Origin: an uncultured Bacilli bacterium
GTDB lineage: Bacteria; Bacillota_I; Bacilli_A; RF39; UBA660
Assembly: GCA_949505625.1 (NCBI GenBank)
Contig: CATBQD010000006.1
Span: 1-64,000, forward strand
Reading direction: 5' to 3'
Length of the DNA stretch: 64,000 bases
The notes under the pieces are model-generated. The model saw nothing but the letters and a program-made list of their open reading frames with translations. It was not told the origin of the DNA and did not search any database. A program made the position numbers and the translations under genes. Shown in pieces: positions 1 to 10,069 of the stretch (positions are counted from its first letter, which is position 1; every line of letters starts with the position of its first letter).

Positions 1-108
1 TTTCCTTGAAAGCACACTTAATATATCAGTTTCCTTCCCCTTTGTCAATTCTTTTGGTGACTTTACTTTCACTTTTATTATATGTTTCTTTATATAAAAA
101 ATGACGTT

Positions 109-645
109 TTATTCGCCATTTTTTATACTTTTATATTTATCATAATATTTTTTATTTTTCATTTGGTCAAACATATCTTGCTTACCATTATAAATTCTTA
201 TTAATTCCGTCATTGCAGAATTTACAACAAAATCCAAATCTTCCGAATAATGCATAATTTTTTTGTGGTATTTATATTCAAGTTTATCTAGTATTTTGTA
301 TTCCCCCGTCGGAAATATTCTCAAATCCAAATCATAGTCTATATATTTTATTGTACCATCTTCTATTATATATGGTGTCGCAATATTGCAATAATAATAA
401 ATACCATCCTTTTTCAATTGGGCTATTATATTAAACCAGCAGTCTTTAAAAAAATACATAATAGCTGGCTCTTTCGTTTTCCAAACACTACCTTCTGCTT
501 CTGTCACTTGCGTTCTCTCATTTCCAAATACTAAATAGTCTTTCTGTATATCTAAAAGTACCGCTTCATTCCATGCACGATGAATTTTACCATTATGTTT
601 GTAACATTGAATTTGATAATTTTCCCCTATTTGAAACCGTTTCAT
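109..645 (-). CDS. DUF402 family nucleoside tri/diphosphate phosphatase (NtdP-like)
   Basis: 178 aa ORF; HRAW...W...DCWFNI...YYYCNIATP...YIDYDLDLRIFP pattern typical of DUF402. Confidence 0.8.
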   Translation of the reverse strand: MKRFQIGENYQIQCYKHNGKIHRAWNEAVLLDIQKDYLVFGNERTQVTEAEGSVWKTKEPAIMYFFKDCWFNIIAQLKKDGIYYYCNIATPYIIEDGTIKYIDYDLDLRIFPTGEYKILDKLEYKYHKKIMHYSEDLDFVVNSAMTELIRIYNGKQDMFDQMKNKKYYDKYKSIKNGE

Positions 646-791
646 TCTACCACGTCCCTAATTCCATTATAGCGTGCTTTTCGAAAAAAAGAAAGAAATA
701 ATCTTCTTTCTTCTAAAACGCAATCTAAAATTTTGAAATTGTCATTCTTTTTTATATCTAAGATTTTATTTAATTAAAAGGCAATCTTTTT

Positions 792-2435
792 CTATTTTAT
801 TCCAGATAAATAATCAATTGCAGCTCTTAATTGGTTGTCATTTTCTTCTATTGGATTACCATAATACTCTTTTGACAAAGTGACTTCTATTTTAGGTTTA
901 ATGCCATTATTATGAACCCAATTTCCTTTTGGAGTTAACCATTTCTTGGTTGTAAACTTATATTCGTCTCCATTTGTCAACGAATGGAGTTCCTGGACAG
1001 TACCTTTTCCAAAACTTTGATTTCCAATCAAAACTGCGCCATATTCTTCTGTCAAAGCTCCAATCATCACTTCAGAAGCCGAAGCACTATTTGCATTACC
1101 TACAATTACAATTGGGTAATTTTTTGTAACTTCTCCACTAGAATATATTTTTTCTCTTCCTTTTTTGTCTTCTGTTTGGTAAATAACATGCGAAGAATCC
1201 AAAAATAGTCCAATCATATTTTTTACAGCTGTTAAGTGTCCACCACTATTATCTCTTAAATCAATAATTAACGATTCAAATCCATCTTTTTCTAATTTTT
1301 CTAATTCACTTTTAAATTGGTCATAAGTATTTTCGGCAAAAATACTTACTTTAATATAAGCAATTCTTTTATTTCCTTCATAATAAGTCTTAGAGGTTAC
1401 AGACTCTAAAGTTATTGCTTCTTTTCTAATTGTAACGGTATGTTCTACTCCATCACGTTCTAACACTATTTCAAATTCTGACACACCACTTCCTTTCACT
1501 ATATTTTTAATAAAATCCGTTGTGGTCATATTTTTCACATCTGTATTATTTACAAAAAGTAATTTATCTCCAACTTTAATATCTGCTTTGCTTGCTGGAG
1601 AATTTGGAATAATCCCATAAATCAAAATGTTTTTATCATTATCATTAATAATTTCAATTCCTAGTCCCTCATAATCCCCTTTTAGTTCAATATCAAAATT
1701 ATTTGATGCACTTTCATCTATAGACCCACTATAAGAATCATCTAAGGAATCAATCATACTTTTAAAGGCAGTATTTAACAACTCCTTTTTATCAATATTT
1801 CCATAGTAATTTTCAATTAAATAATTATAATTTTTAAGAAATTCTTGGATTTCCTCTCCAGCTACTTCAATATTTTCATTTGCAGTATTTTTTTGTATAA
1901 ACTTTGCTCCTAGAAAACCTCCTACAGTCAAACTAATAACACAAGTAAGCACTATTAAAATTATCACTTCTAAAGTTTGAAATTCTCTCTTTCTGGCATT
2001 AATACTTTTACTCTTTTCTGCAACATTTGATAACATAGTTTTTGATGAATAATTATTTTTACTAGTTTTTGAAACTTTTAAATTTGCTTCTTCTAACCTC
2101 TTATCACTATGATCAACTAGCGTCTCATTAAAAAATGAAGCCGATTCCTCTATCTTTTCATTTATTGACTCATTTCTTTTTATATTTTGTTCTTTTTTTA
2201 ATTCTATTGAGTCTTTTTTCTCTTTTTCTATTTTCTTTTTTTCTTCTGTTCCTTCTTTTGTTTTTCTAGACTTTATATTTTTTTCCGTTTTGGTTTTTGT
2301 TTTTTTTATTTCTTCTTTGTTTTTTTCTTCGTCTTTTTTCTTTTTTAACTTTTTTTCAATAACGATTGGTTCTTTTATATCTTCTTTTGATAATCTTGAC
2401 GCTCCACTTTTTGGCATGCATATTCCTCCTAACAT
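792..2435 (-). CDS. S41 C-terminal processing peptidase (CtpA/CtpB-like), PDZ domain, TM anchor, long K/E-rich N-terminal extension
   Basis: GLGIEI...PDZ; LIIDLRDNSGGHL; GNANSASASEVMIGAL; GNQSFGKGTVQ motifs. Confidence 0.93.
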   Translation of the reverse strand: MLGGICMPKSGASRLSKEDIKEPIVIEKKLKKKKDEEKNKEEIKKTKTKTEKNIKSRKTKEGTEEKKKIEKEKKDSIELKKEQNIKRNESINEKIEESASFFNETLVDHSDKRLEEANLKVSKTSKNNYSSKTMLSNVAEKSKSINARKREFQTLEVIILIVLTCVISLTVGGFLGAKFIQKNTANENIEVAGEEIQEFLKNYNYLIENYYGNIDKKELLNTAFKSMIDSLDDSYSGSIDESASNNFDIELKGDYEGLGIEIINDNDKNILIYGIIPNSPASKADIKVGDKLLFVNNTDVKNMTTTDFIKNIVKGSGVSEFEIVLERDGVEHTVTIRKEAITLESVTSKTYYEGNKRIAYIKVSIFAENTYDQFKSELEKLEKDGFESLIIDLRDNSGGHLTAVKNMIGLFLDSSHVIYQTEDKKGREKIYSSGEVTKNYPIVIVGNANSASASEVMIGALTEEYGAVLIGNQSFGKGTVQELHSLTNGDEYKFTTKKWLTPKGNWVHNNGIKPKIEVTLSKEYYGNPIEENDNQLRAAIDYLSGIK

Positions 2436-2521
2436 ATATAATACTAATATTAGTGTACCATATTCTATTAATATTAGTACATAAAATCTTATTTTTTCAG
2501 TCTAATTTCACATTCATTTAC

Positions 2522-2551
2522 AAAAAGCCAACCTTTTCTGGTTAGCTTATT
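2522..2551 (-). terminator. Rho-independent terminator, minus-strand direction
   Basis: AAGCTAACC-AGAAAA-GGTTGGCTTTTT on minus strand, downstream of the 2628-3458 ORF. Confidence 0.6.
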
Positions 2552-2627
2552 AAACTATCAATTATTAATAACTTTATTAATCTCTGTTTTGACAGAGCAC
2601 TAAAAAGTTCCGCAGAGTGGTTGAAAA

Positions 2628-3458
2628 TTATTCTTTATTATCTAATATTTTTTTAAACGCATTTTCTATTTCTTCTAGGCCTTCATAAGCTTCTACTATT
2701 TCATGATTTTTAACTTTTATCAATGTGATAGTTGAAACTCTAAACTCATTTATATTATTCGTTTTAATATTTGAAGTTTCAGAAATATAAAATTGATTAT
2801 AAACACTATTTATATTTGATATATAAACTTTTAACGATTTTGAATTGGAATTATATCGTTGTAAATAATAAGAGGTCAATGTTTGATATTGGTCATCATC
2901 TTTTTGAATCAATACATAATATTCATCGCGAGTTTGATTTAATATTGTACCAATTAAAATTTCATCATATTGAATTACAGCTGGTACTATATTTTTATTT
3001 CTATCAGGAATCGATGTTTTTTGAAATTTTGTAATAATTACTGTTAAACCATAAAACGCAACAACAATTACTATCAATACTAAAATTATTCTCACAAGTT
3101 TTCCCATTTCATCTGAATTAACAGCTACTGAGGCAGATTCTTTTTTATTCTTATTATGAGTTTTATGAATTAATATTTCTTCTTTTTTCGCTTTTTGAGA
3201 AGCATTATTTTGACTTGTTTTATTTATCACTACTTCTGATTTTTTTAACTCTTTTTTATTTTTATCATTTTTTCCTGATGTTCTTTGAGTGCTAGCGATT
3301 TTTGACTTTGAGTCGTTCTTTTTTACTTGTACTATTTTTTCTTTCTTTTCTATTTTCTTTTGTTCAATTTCAACTTGTGCTTGTTTATCTTTCGTTTGTA
3401 CCTTTTTCTTGCTTTCTGCTGCGGCTTGTTTTTTCTTTTTATTTGCCATTTTCATCAC
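2628..3458 (-). CDS. Hypothetical single-pass membrane protein with K/E-rich cytoplasmic N-terminus
   Basis: 276 aa ORF, TM 'LVRIILVLIVIVVAFYGLTVI'. Confidence 0.7.
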   Translation of the reverse strand: MMKMANKKKKQAAAESKKKVQTKDKQAQVEIEQKKIEKKEKIVQVKKNDSKSKIASTQRTSGKNDKNKKELKKSEVVINKTSQNNASQKAKKEEILIHKTHNKNKKESASVAVNSDEMGKLVRIILVLIVIVVAFYGLTVIITKFQKTSIPDRNKNIVPAVIQYDEILIGTILNQTRDEYYVLIQKDDDQYQTLTSYYLQRYNSNSKSLKVYISNINSVYNQFYISETSNIKTNNINEFRVSTITLIKVKNHEIVEAYEGLEEIENAFKKILDNKE

Positions 3459-3505
3459 CTGTTTTTAATTATAACATAAAAGAAAAAAAATAGAAACAAA
3501 ATGTT

Positions 3506-4507
3506 CTATTTTCCAATTGGCATTACACTAACAGAATTTACTACATCTAGTAATTCTTCCTGATTCATAGTATCCGACACTACATAGTATTCAATTCCGT
3601 CACTTATCCAAGTGATACTAGAATCCGTCATTGCCCCAATAGTATCTCCTACAAAAAGCGGTTCTCCATAAACCGGAACTGTCGTCATAGCACTTGCTTT
3701 TCCAGATGCTTCTTGTACCATCAAAAATGGTTTTTCTCCACTAAAGGTCAAAATTACCCTCTCTCCATTTTCTGTTTTCATAGTATCGTGACTAGTCAAT
3801 TTTGTATTAGCAGGTATATACATTGGATAAATAATATCTTCTATTTTAGATACAACTTCTGTATTTTCTTCTACCACAGCTGTTTGCATATTTTCATTTA
3901 AATCAAAATAATTATTTTCAAAATTAGCTTTCATGTCGATTTTTGTAAACTGCATTTTAATTTGTGTTTTTCCATCCTTATTTTGAACATTTACTTCTTT
4001 TACATTTAAATCTTTATCCATAATAATAATTTGTTTTACCAATTCTTTATTACTTGAATATTCTACTGCTGTTGTAAATTCATATCCATTCTTTGTTTCT
4101 TTAAATGTTTTATTGCTATCATTCTTTATATCCTGTAATAATGTTTGTAGCAAATAACTTTGTGAATTATTGTATGGCCATTCACTTTGAAACTTAAAAC
4201 TTTTATTAAGAGATGGAGTTAATACATAAACGCCTTCATCATTCCTTAAGATTATTTGTTCATGATTATTTGTTTTGTTTTTTAAACTTACTCTAAATTT
4301 TTCATTGCTTCCGCTTGAAACATCTACTGTATAACGATATGTTTCCTCATTATTTACTATCTCTAAATTTCCAGTTAAATGATACCCTTTAGATTTTTCA
4401 ATTTTTTTGGCAAAATCTTTTACGACATCTTTTTGACCTTTTTTAAAACAGCCAGTCATGAAAATACATCCTACTACCAAAATACAAAATAATAGTTTTT
4501 TACTCAT
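3506..4507 (-). CDS. Lipoprotein, LolA/sporulation YdcC-like fold
   Basis: Lipobox FMTGC; YHLTGNLEIVNNEETYRYTVDVSSGSNEKFRVSLKN... pattern. Confidence 0.6.
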   Translation of the reverse strand: MSKKLLFCILVVGCIFMTGCFKKGQKDVVKDFAKKIEKSKGYHLTGNLEIVNNEETYRYTVDVSSGSNEKFRVSLKNKTNNHEQIILRNDEGVYVLTPSLNKSFKFQSEWPYNNSQSYLLQTLLQDIKNDSNKTFKETKNGYEFTTAVEYSSNKELVKQIIIMDKDLNVKEVNVQNKDGKTQIKMQFTKIDMKANFENNYFDLNENMQTAVVEENTEVVSKIEDIIYPMYIPANTKLTSHDTMKTENGERVILTFSGEKPFLMVQEASGKASAMTTVPVYGEPLFVGDTIGAMTDSSITWISDGIEYYVVSDTMNQEELLDVVNSVSVMPIGK

Positions 4508-4621
4508 TTTCCTTTCACCTCATCATTACAATTCAATTGTATGGAAACTATTAAATAAATATGATTGAATAATTTAAAAATTTTTGAGAATAATAAAAAC
4601 AAAAGAGAAAGGAGAAAGAAT

Positions 4622-4819
4622 ATGGAAACAATTCAAAAAATTGCTTTGGTTTTTACCATTATAGGCGCAATTAACTGGGGACTTGTAGGACTATTTGATT
4701 TAGACCTTGTTGCCACTATTTTTGGCGACATGACAATGCTTTCTAGAATTGTCTATGGATTAGTTGGAATTTGTGGACTAATCAACATTGGAATTCTATT
4801 TTCTCATATAGAACAATAA
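4622..4819 (+). CDS. DUF378 family small membrane protein (YuzA-like)
   Basis: METIQKIALVFTIIGAINWGLVGLFDLDLVATIFG; start chosen at the ATG following GAAAGGAGAAAGAAT. Confidence 0.85.
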   Translation: METIQKIALVFTIIGAINWGLVGLFDLDLVATIFGDMTMLSRIVYGLVGICGLINIGILFSHIEQ

Positions 4820-4821
4820 TA

Positions 4822-4858
4822 AAAAAAGACCAAAGGTTTTATCTCTTTGATCTTTTTT
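4822..4858. terminator. Bidirectional terminator between convergent genes
   Basis: AAAAAGACCAAAGG-TTTTAT-CTCTTTGATCTTTTT. Confidence 0.6.
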
Positions 4859-4862
4859 ATTA

Positions 4863-6227
4863 TTATTTTTCTTTCTCGATTTTAATTCTAACTCGTTTGG
4901 TTTTTGCTGTGTACTGAACACGAGAATCTGTTCCTTCCACATTTACCTCAATTTCATAAGTACCCTCTGTATATCCTTTTAAATCAAGATAAGCGGTAAT
5001 ATCATCAGATGCAATTCCATCTAATACTGATTTTACACCTTTCACATTAACACTAATTCGTATATCATTTTCACTAAGACCTTGAACAGTATATCCATCG
5101 CTTAAGTTACGATATTCTATCTGAACGTTGTTAATATCTTTATCAGAGGACTCATCTAGTTTTATATTTACAGTAATATTATTAATACTCATTGAGGTAA
5201 TTCCAGCTGGTTTAGAAATTCCTAATTTATACTGACGGTTTTCTTTTAAACCATTTACATCTACTTCTACAGGAATATAACGTAATTCTGAAATCACGGC
5301 TTCATCTCCATAGACTGTAATCGTTGACTCACTACTCTCAATAGAACTAATTGCTTTTCCAAAAGCCACTGTTCCTTTTGGAATAATTCTGATTGGCACT
5401 TCTTTCATTGGGGAAGTAATTACTAAATCTACATCAATTTTAGCTGGGACTATTTCAACGTCAATAATGTTTCCCGTACTATCATAAGCTTTTAAAGGAA
5501 CATCTTTCAATGTTGTAGTTCCAATTTCTTGCTTTACAATATTTTTCACATCGGCTAAAGCTTTTACTGTTGCTACTTTATTAAGCTGATGTTCTGCTCC
5601 TTTTACTATTACTTTATCATCGGTTACTTTTAATTCCTTAACAACTAATTTTGAATCTAAACTGTCCTTATTTAATAAATCCAACGACAAGATTTTAGTT
5701 TTCGAAATTTTTGGATAAATATTAATTGTTACAGAAGATGGATTCACTTTATATTCTAAAGAAGTTGAAGCAACCTGATTATATTTAATATTTACCTTAT
5801 GCGTTCCCGCCCTTAACCCTGTTAAATCTACATTCACATCATAAGATGGGGATTGTTTTGCTATAAATAAATCGGTTTTTGAACCTATTAAAGTAATATC
5901 TACTGTTTCTGGTAAACCCTCAATCACATACGCTTCTTCATTATATTTAGCCGTCACTGGTTGATTTGTTAAAACTTCAGCAGAGCTTTCAGAAAATCTC
6001 AATATTTTCTGATCCACTACTACAAATATAAAAATAGCTAAAAATAAAGAAATAAATAATAAAGTTGTTGGCCTAGATAGCCAATTTTCAAATCGTTTTC
6101 CAGAACGGTCAAAATTTCCAGTTAATTTTAAAATCAGTTTCGTTATTGGAACAATAATTCTACGATCAATAAAGCGCCAGATTTTATTAAAGAAATTATT
6201 CATTGTCTGTATTAAATTCTTCATCAA
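4863..6227 (-). CDS. cdaR: YbbR-domain regulator of diadenylate cyclase
   Basis: N-terminal TM, repeated YbbR-like domains (VTVYGDEAVISELRYIPVEVDVNGL), adjacent to cdaA. Confidence 0.9.
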   Translation of the reverse strand: MMKNLIQTMNNFFNKIWRFIDRRIIVPITKLILKLTGNFDRSGKRFENWLSRPTTLLFISLFLAIFIFVVVDQKILRFSESSAEVLTNQPVTAKYNEEAYVIEGLPETVDITLIGSKTDLFIAKQSPSYDVNVDLTGLRAGTHKVNIKYNQVASTSLEYKVNPSSVTINIYPKISKTKILSLDLLNKDSLDSKLVVKELKVTDDKVIVKGAEHQLNKVATVKALADVKNIVKQEIGTTTLKDVPLKAYDSTGNIIDVEIVPAKIDVDLVITSPMKEVPIRIIPKGTVAFGKAISSIESSESTITVYGDEAVISELRYIPVEVDVNGLKENRQYKLGISKPAGITSMSINNITVNIKLDESSDKDINNVQIEYRNLSDGYTVQGLSENDIRISVNVKGVKSVLDGIASDDITAYLDLKGYTEGTYEIEVNVEGTDSRVQYTAKTKRVRIKIEKEK

Positions 6228-7026
6228 TCGTCTCCTCCTCTTCTTCCGTTACTGTTGCTTTTTTTGGACGCAATTCATCTAATAACATTAATTTCACTTC
6301 ATCTAAAGTAAGATTATAATGTAATTCCCCTCCTAAAGCGATAGAAAGCCTTCCAGTTTCTTCAGAAGCAATGAGAGAAATACAATCTGTTTCTTCTGAG
6401 ATTCCCAAGGCAGCTCGATGTCTTGTTCCAAGTCTTTTACTAATCTTTAGATTCTCACTTGTAGGAAAAACTGCTCCAGCGCTTGTAATTTTATCTCCTT
6501 GAATTATTACACCACCATCATGTAATGGATTGTTTGGAAAAAAGATAGACTCCAACAAATCACTAGAAATATCCGCATATAATTTTTTCGATTTTTCAAT
6601 ATAATCATTTAAACTATGATCTCTTTCAATCACAATCAAAGCACCAATTCTTGCTCTTTTGCAATAATCCAAAGCTTGTATAATTTCATATACAACTTTT
6701 TCCCTTTCATCTACTGTTAACAATTTATGTCTGCCTAATAATTGGCTTCTACCCAATTGTTCCAATACATTACGAATTTCCGGTTGAAAAATTATAATAA
6801 GTGCTAAAGGCCCCCACATAATTACATAATCTAATAAATAATTAATTGTAACTAAATTCAATAAATCACTAATTACTTTTAATACCAATAAGATTAATAT
6901 TCCTTTAAATAATAATACCATTTTTACATTTTTTCTTAAATTTTTTAGAATATAATATAATAACCACCAAACTAATAATACATCTAATAATTTTCTTAGT
7001 AGTATTACAACTCCGTCAAATGTCAT
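6196..7026 (-). CDS. cdaA: Diadenylate cyclase CdaA (DAC domain)
   Basis: NPLHDGGVIIQGDKITSAGAVFPTSENLKISKRLGTRHRAALGISEETD (DGA and RHR motifs). Confidence 0.97.
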   Translation of the reverse strand: MTFDGVVILLRKLLDVLLVWWLLYYILKNLRKNVKMVLLFKGILILLVLKVISDLLNLVTINYLLDYVIMWGPLALIIIFQPEIRNVLEQLGRSQLLGRHKLLTVDEREKVVYEIIQALDYCKRARIGALIVIERDHSLNDYIEKSKKLYADISSDLLESIFFPNNPLHDGGVIIQGDKITSAGAVFPTSENLKISKRLGTRHRAALGISEETDCISLIASEETGRLSIALGGELHYNLTLDEVKLMLLDELRPKKATVTEEEEETIDEEFNTDNE

Positions 7027-7110
7027 AGTTATCCTCCAATCATTTACAGTGTCTTATCCATTATATCATACTTATTCCAGAATTAAAAATAGGAATTTTA
7101 AAATTCAAAA

Positions 7111-7130
7111 AAATAGCGTTTCCGCTATTT
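7111..7130 (-). terminator. Rho-independent terminator
   Basis: AAATAGCG-GAAA-CGCTATTTTTTT on minus strand, at the 3' end of the 7129-7860 ORF. Confidence 0.6.
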
Positions 7131-7860
7131 AAAATTTCCATATATCATCGTCATCATTTTCACTATTTATAGTTGCACTCACGTCTTCTTTTATAGAATC
7201 AATATCTGGAAGATTCAATCCGAAGTCTTCTTCTTTTGATGATATTTCTGCATTATCTCCAAATGGCACATTTAAATCTTCTTCTGGCATATTATACGAT
7301 GAATTGTATGAGACATCTTCTGTAAGTGGAACATTAAGATTTTCCTCTACTACATTTTCAGATGGAATTTCAAAATCTCCAAATGGCGCATTTAAATCCT
7401 CAGCAACCTCAAACGTTCCAGTATCAGGTACATCATAAGAATTATTCTCTCCTATGGGAACATTTAGATCTTCTTCTGGGAATGCTTCCACTCTATTTTC
7501 TTCATATGGTACTTCTAATGTCTTACTTGAGACATTCATATCATCTGTCAAAGGATCCCTGAACTGTACAACTTCTTCTGGTTCTTTTTCTATTGGCTTT
7601 ATAATTCTCTCTGGTGCTTCAAATTCATATGCTTTTTTTTCTGCTTCTGAAGTTTCTACAACAGGAGCCGCTGGAGTCTCAGCCTTCTTTATTTCCTCTT
7701 TTTTTTCCTGGTTGCCTTCTATTACTTGCTTATTATTTTTTTTCTTTGAAAATTCTTTTTTACCGAAATTAGTTTTTTCTGCAATATAACCAATAATTGT
7801 CATCAATATAACGACCACAATGACAATAATCCATATATAATTATCTGTTAAAATTTCCAT
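7129..7860 (-). CDS. Hypothetical membrane-anchored acidic protein with degenerate (E/D)LN(V/A)P repeats
   Basis: 243 aa ORF; N-terminal TM; repeats seen in the translation. Confidence 0.65.
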   Translation of the reverse strand: MEILTDNYIWIIVIVVVILMTIIGYIAEKTNFGKKEFSKKKNNKQVIEGNQEKKEEIKKAETPAAPVVETSEAEKKAYEFEAPERIIKPIEKEPEEVVQFRDPLTDDMNVSSKTLEVPYEENRVEAFPEEDLNVPIGENNSYDVPDTGTFEVAEDLNAPFGDFEIPSENVVEENLNVPLTEDVSYNSSYNMPEEDLNVPFGDNAEISSKEEDFGLNLPDIDSIKEDVSATINSENDDDDIWKF

Positions 7861-7927
7861 ATAAAATTTTCCTCCCTTATATTCTCATAAACATGATAAC
7901 ATTAAATCTTAATTTTTTCAAGCATTT

Positions 7928-8455
7928 TTAATCAACCCTTGTCAAATAATCTTCGCCTTTAAATGGATCACTAAAAAGCAGTTCTGGATAATCTTGCTGT
8001 CGTAGAACTTCAAATACCATAATAGCTACACAGTTTGATAAATTAAGAGCTCGTATATTATCATTTATAGGAATTCTCATACACCGATCTAAATAATTTT
8101 TTAATATCTCCTTTGGAATTCCTGTACTTTCTTTTCCAAATATCAAATAAATTGGTTTTTCCTTTTCAGTATAGTTGAAGGCACTGTGAGCTTTTGTTCC
8201 GTAGCGAGTTAAGAAATAATATTCTCCAGGATTCTTCTTTACAAAATCGTCAAAATCTTCATATACTGTATAATCACAATGATCTATATAATTGACCCCA
8301 CTTCTTTTAATTTTATTTTCATCCAATGAAAAACCTAATGGTTTTATTAAATGCAATTTGGTATTTGTTCCTGCGCAGGTTCGCATAATATTTCCAGTAT
8401 TTTGAGGAATCTCTGGTTCAAATAACACTACATTAAGCATCTTCCAATACTCCAT
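7928..8455 (-). CDS. trmL: tRNA (cytidine(34)-2'-O)-methyltransferase TrmL (SPOUT family); start probably MLNVVLFEPEIPQN
   Basis: VVLFEPEIPQNTGNIMRTCAGT; LIFGKESTGIPKEIL; MRIPI...RALNLSNCVAIMVFEVLRQ. Confidence 0.95.
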   Translation of the reverse strand: MEYWKMLNVVLFEPEIPQNTGNIMRTCAGTNTKLHLIKPLGFSLDENKIKRSGVNYIDHCDYTVYEDFDDFVKKNPGEYYFLTRYGTKAHSAFNYTEKEKPIYLIFGKESTGIPKEILKNYLDRCMRIPINDNIRALNLSNCVAIMVFEVLRQQDYPELLFSDPFKGEDYLTRVD

Positions 8456-8945
8456 TTCTTTGCAAAAAAGGTTTTACATCATTTGCATTTCTTTCTATCA
8501 ATGACGTACGATATAAAATATCTTTTACTTTTCCATTTTCTAAAATTAATAAATTCGGATACGTTATTTCTACCCCTTGCACATTATTCATAAAATAATT
8601 TTTTTCAAGGTCTAATAAAAATTTTCTTGTACTTTCTTTTCCATTCATATAAATAAAATGTGATTTTAAGTTTTCATCTAATATATAATTTCTTAGTTTC
8701 TTTTCAAATTTCTTTGTAGTTTCTGATTGATCATTACTAATATAAACCACTATATCTGGATTTTCCAGAACATAATTTTCAAATTCAAGTTCTTTTACTT
8801 CGCCAACAAGATCCTTCATTACAGAATTTTCTAAATAATAATTCTCTGATGCTCGATACCATTTACTCATATACATAACTGCAAGAATCGTTACTACCGC
8901 TAATAATCCTAATAATATATAATTTTTTTTAGGAATTGTTTTCAT
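8433..8945 (-). CDS. Hypothetical membrane-anchored thioredoxin-like protein lacking a CxxC motif
   Basis: N-terminal TM; IVVYISNDQSETTKKFEKKL resembles a thioredoxin-like strand/helix; no cysteines there. Confidence 0.5.
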   Translation of the reverse strand: MKTIPKKNYILLGLLAVVTILAVMYMSKWYRASENYYLENSVMKDLVGEVKELEFENYVLENPDIVVYISNDQSETTKKFEKKLRNYILDENLKSHFIYMNGKESTRKFLLDLEKNYFMNNVQGVEITYPNLLILENGKVKDILYRTSLIERNANDVKPFLQRNGVLEDA

Positions 8946-9043
8946 AACGCCACCTCACTATCATCATTTTAACACACATCCTTTCATAGTTCAATCTAAT
9001 GATATGATTTTAACACTTTCTTTTTGATTTAAAAAAGAGAATT

Positions 9044-10057
9044 TTAATAATTCTCTTCATTATTTTGTACTTCGTCAATTGTAACAACAGGAAGAACAAC
9101 TTTCTCATCTTCACATAAACCTTTAAATTCTTCTCTAAATATATTTAATTCTTTAATAATACTATCTGGATAAATTCGTTTGCTGGTTTTGATCGCTTCA
9201 TAAACATCTACAACATCTACAACAGGTTTATTTTGATATAACGCTTGGGAAAAAGCTTGTGTCAAAACAGAGAAAGCAACATCTGGATATTGAGCTGCAA
9301 GTCCATAAATACGCTTAAATTCTGAAGTTGCTCTTACAATCGATTTTATCAAAAGCTCCGATACATATTCATTGTACTTAAATTTTATTCCTGTTTTCTT
9401 TTCTATCTTAGGTAGTGAGCCCATCAAAATTTTTACTGTAGTTGGCTCATCTGGTTCACTTACTTCAATCTTATCGAATCGTCTTAAAAATGCCCGATCT
9501 CTTACAATATAAGTATCATACTCAATTGTCGTTGTAGCACCTATCGCTTTTACATCTCCACGATCAAGTGCTGGTTTTAAAATGTTTGCTAAATCCATTG
9601 GCCCATCTCCGCGTCCGCCAATTAATGTATGTACTTCATCAATAAACAAAATTGTTTTATCTACATTTTTTAATTCTTGAACAAGCAAACTAATAACCAT
9701 TTCTTCTTTTCCATTTACGGTCATTTTACCAATTAATGAAGTAGAATTAATTTTAATAATACGATATCCCTTTAACGCTTCTGGAACCTCATCTCTTTGA
9801 ATCAAATATGCCAGACCTTCTACAATCGCAGTTTTTCCAATACCTGGTTTTCCAACTAGCAATCCAGATTTTTCTGGAGTTAATAAAACAATCATTAATT
9901 TCTTAATTTCACTTTCACGTGCTATTGCTGGATTAGTTATATATGTTTTTGCCGTCAAATCTTCTCCATATGATTTTATAACACTAAATGAATTTGGAAC
10001 TACATTTGTTACATTTTCGTCATCTAGATTTAAGATTTCAATGTTTTCATCTTTCAT
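9044..10057 (-). CDS. Clp-like AAA+ ATPase with a single D1-type module
   Basis: LLVGKPGIGKTAIVEGLA (Walker A), TILFIDEVHTLIGGR (Walker B), LKPALDRGDVKAIGATTTIEY. Confidence 0.85.
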   Translation of the reverse strand: MKDENIEILNLDDENVTNVVPNSFSVIKSYGEDLTAKTYITNPAIARESEIKKLMIVLLTPEKSGLLVGKPGIGKTAIVEGLAYLIQRDEVPEALKGYRIIKINSTSLIGKMTVNGKEEMVISLLVQELKNVDKTILFIDEVHTLIGGRGDGPMDLANILKPALDRGDVKAIGATTTIEYDTYIVRDRAFLRRFDKIEVSEPDEPTTVKILMGSLPKIEKKTGIKFKYNEYVSELLIKSIVRATSEFKRIYGLAAQYPDVAFSVLTQAFSQALYQNKPVVDVVDVYEAIKTSKRIYPDSIIKELNIFREEFKGLCEDEKVVLPVVTIDEVQNNEENY

Positions 10058-10069
10058 TTGGTTTCCCCT

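Noticed and set aside
984-1208. Plus-strand ORF antisense to the CtpA-like gene
   Set aside because: Low-complexity antisense shadow of a well-supported gene; no RBS or family signature.
2140-2420. Polypyrimidine tract (tctttttttc...) as a special DNA structure
   Set aside because: Explained by Lys/Glu codons (AAA/GAA) of the minus-strand coding sequence.
2290-2484. Plus-strand Phe/Ser-rich ORF
   Set aside because: Antisense reading of the K/E-rich extension of the minus-strand protein.
7454-7789. Plus-strand ORF overlapping the repeat protein
   Set aside because: Antisense shadow ORF created by the acidic repeat tail.
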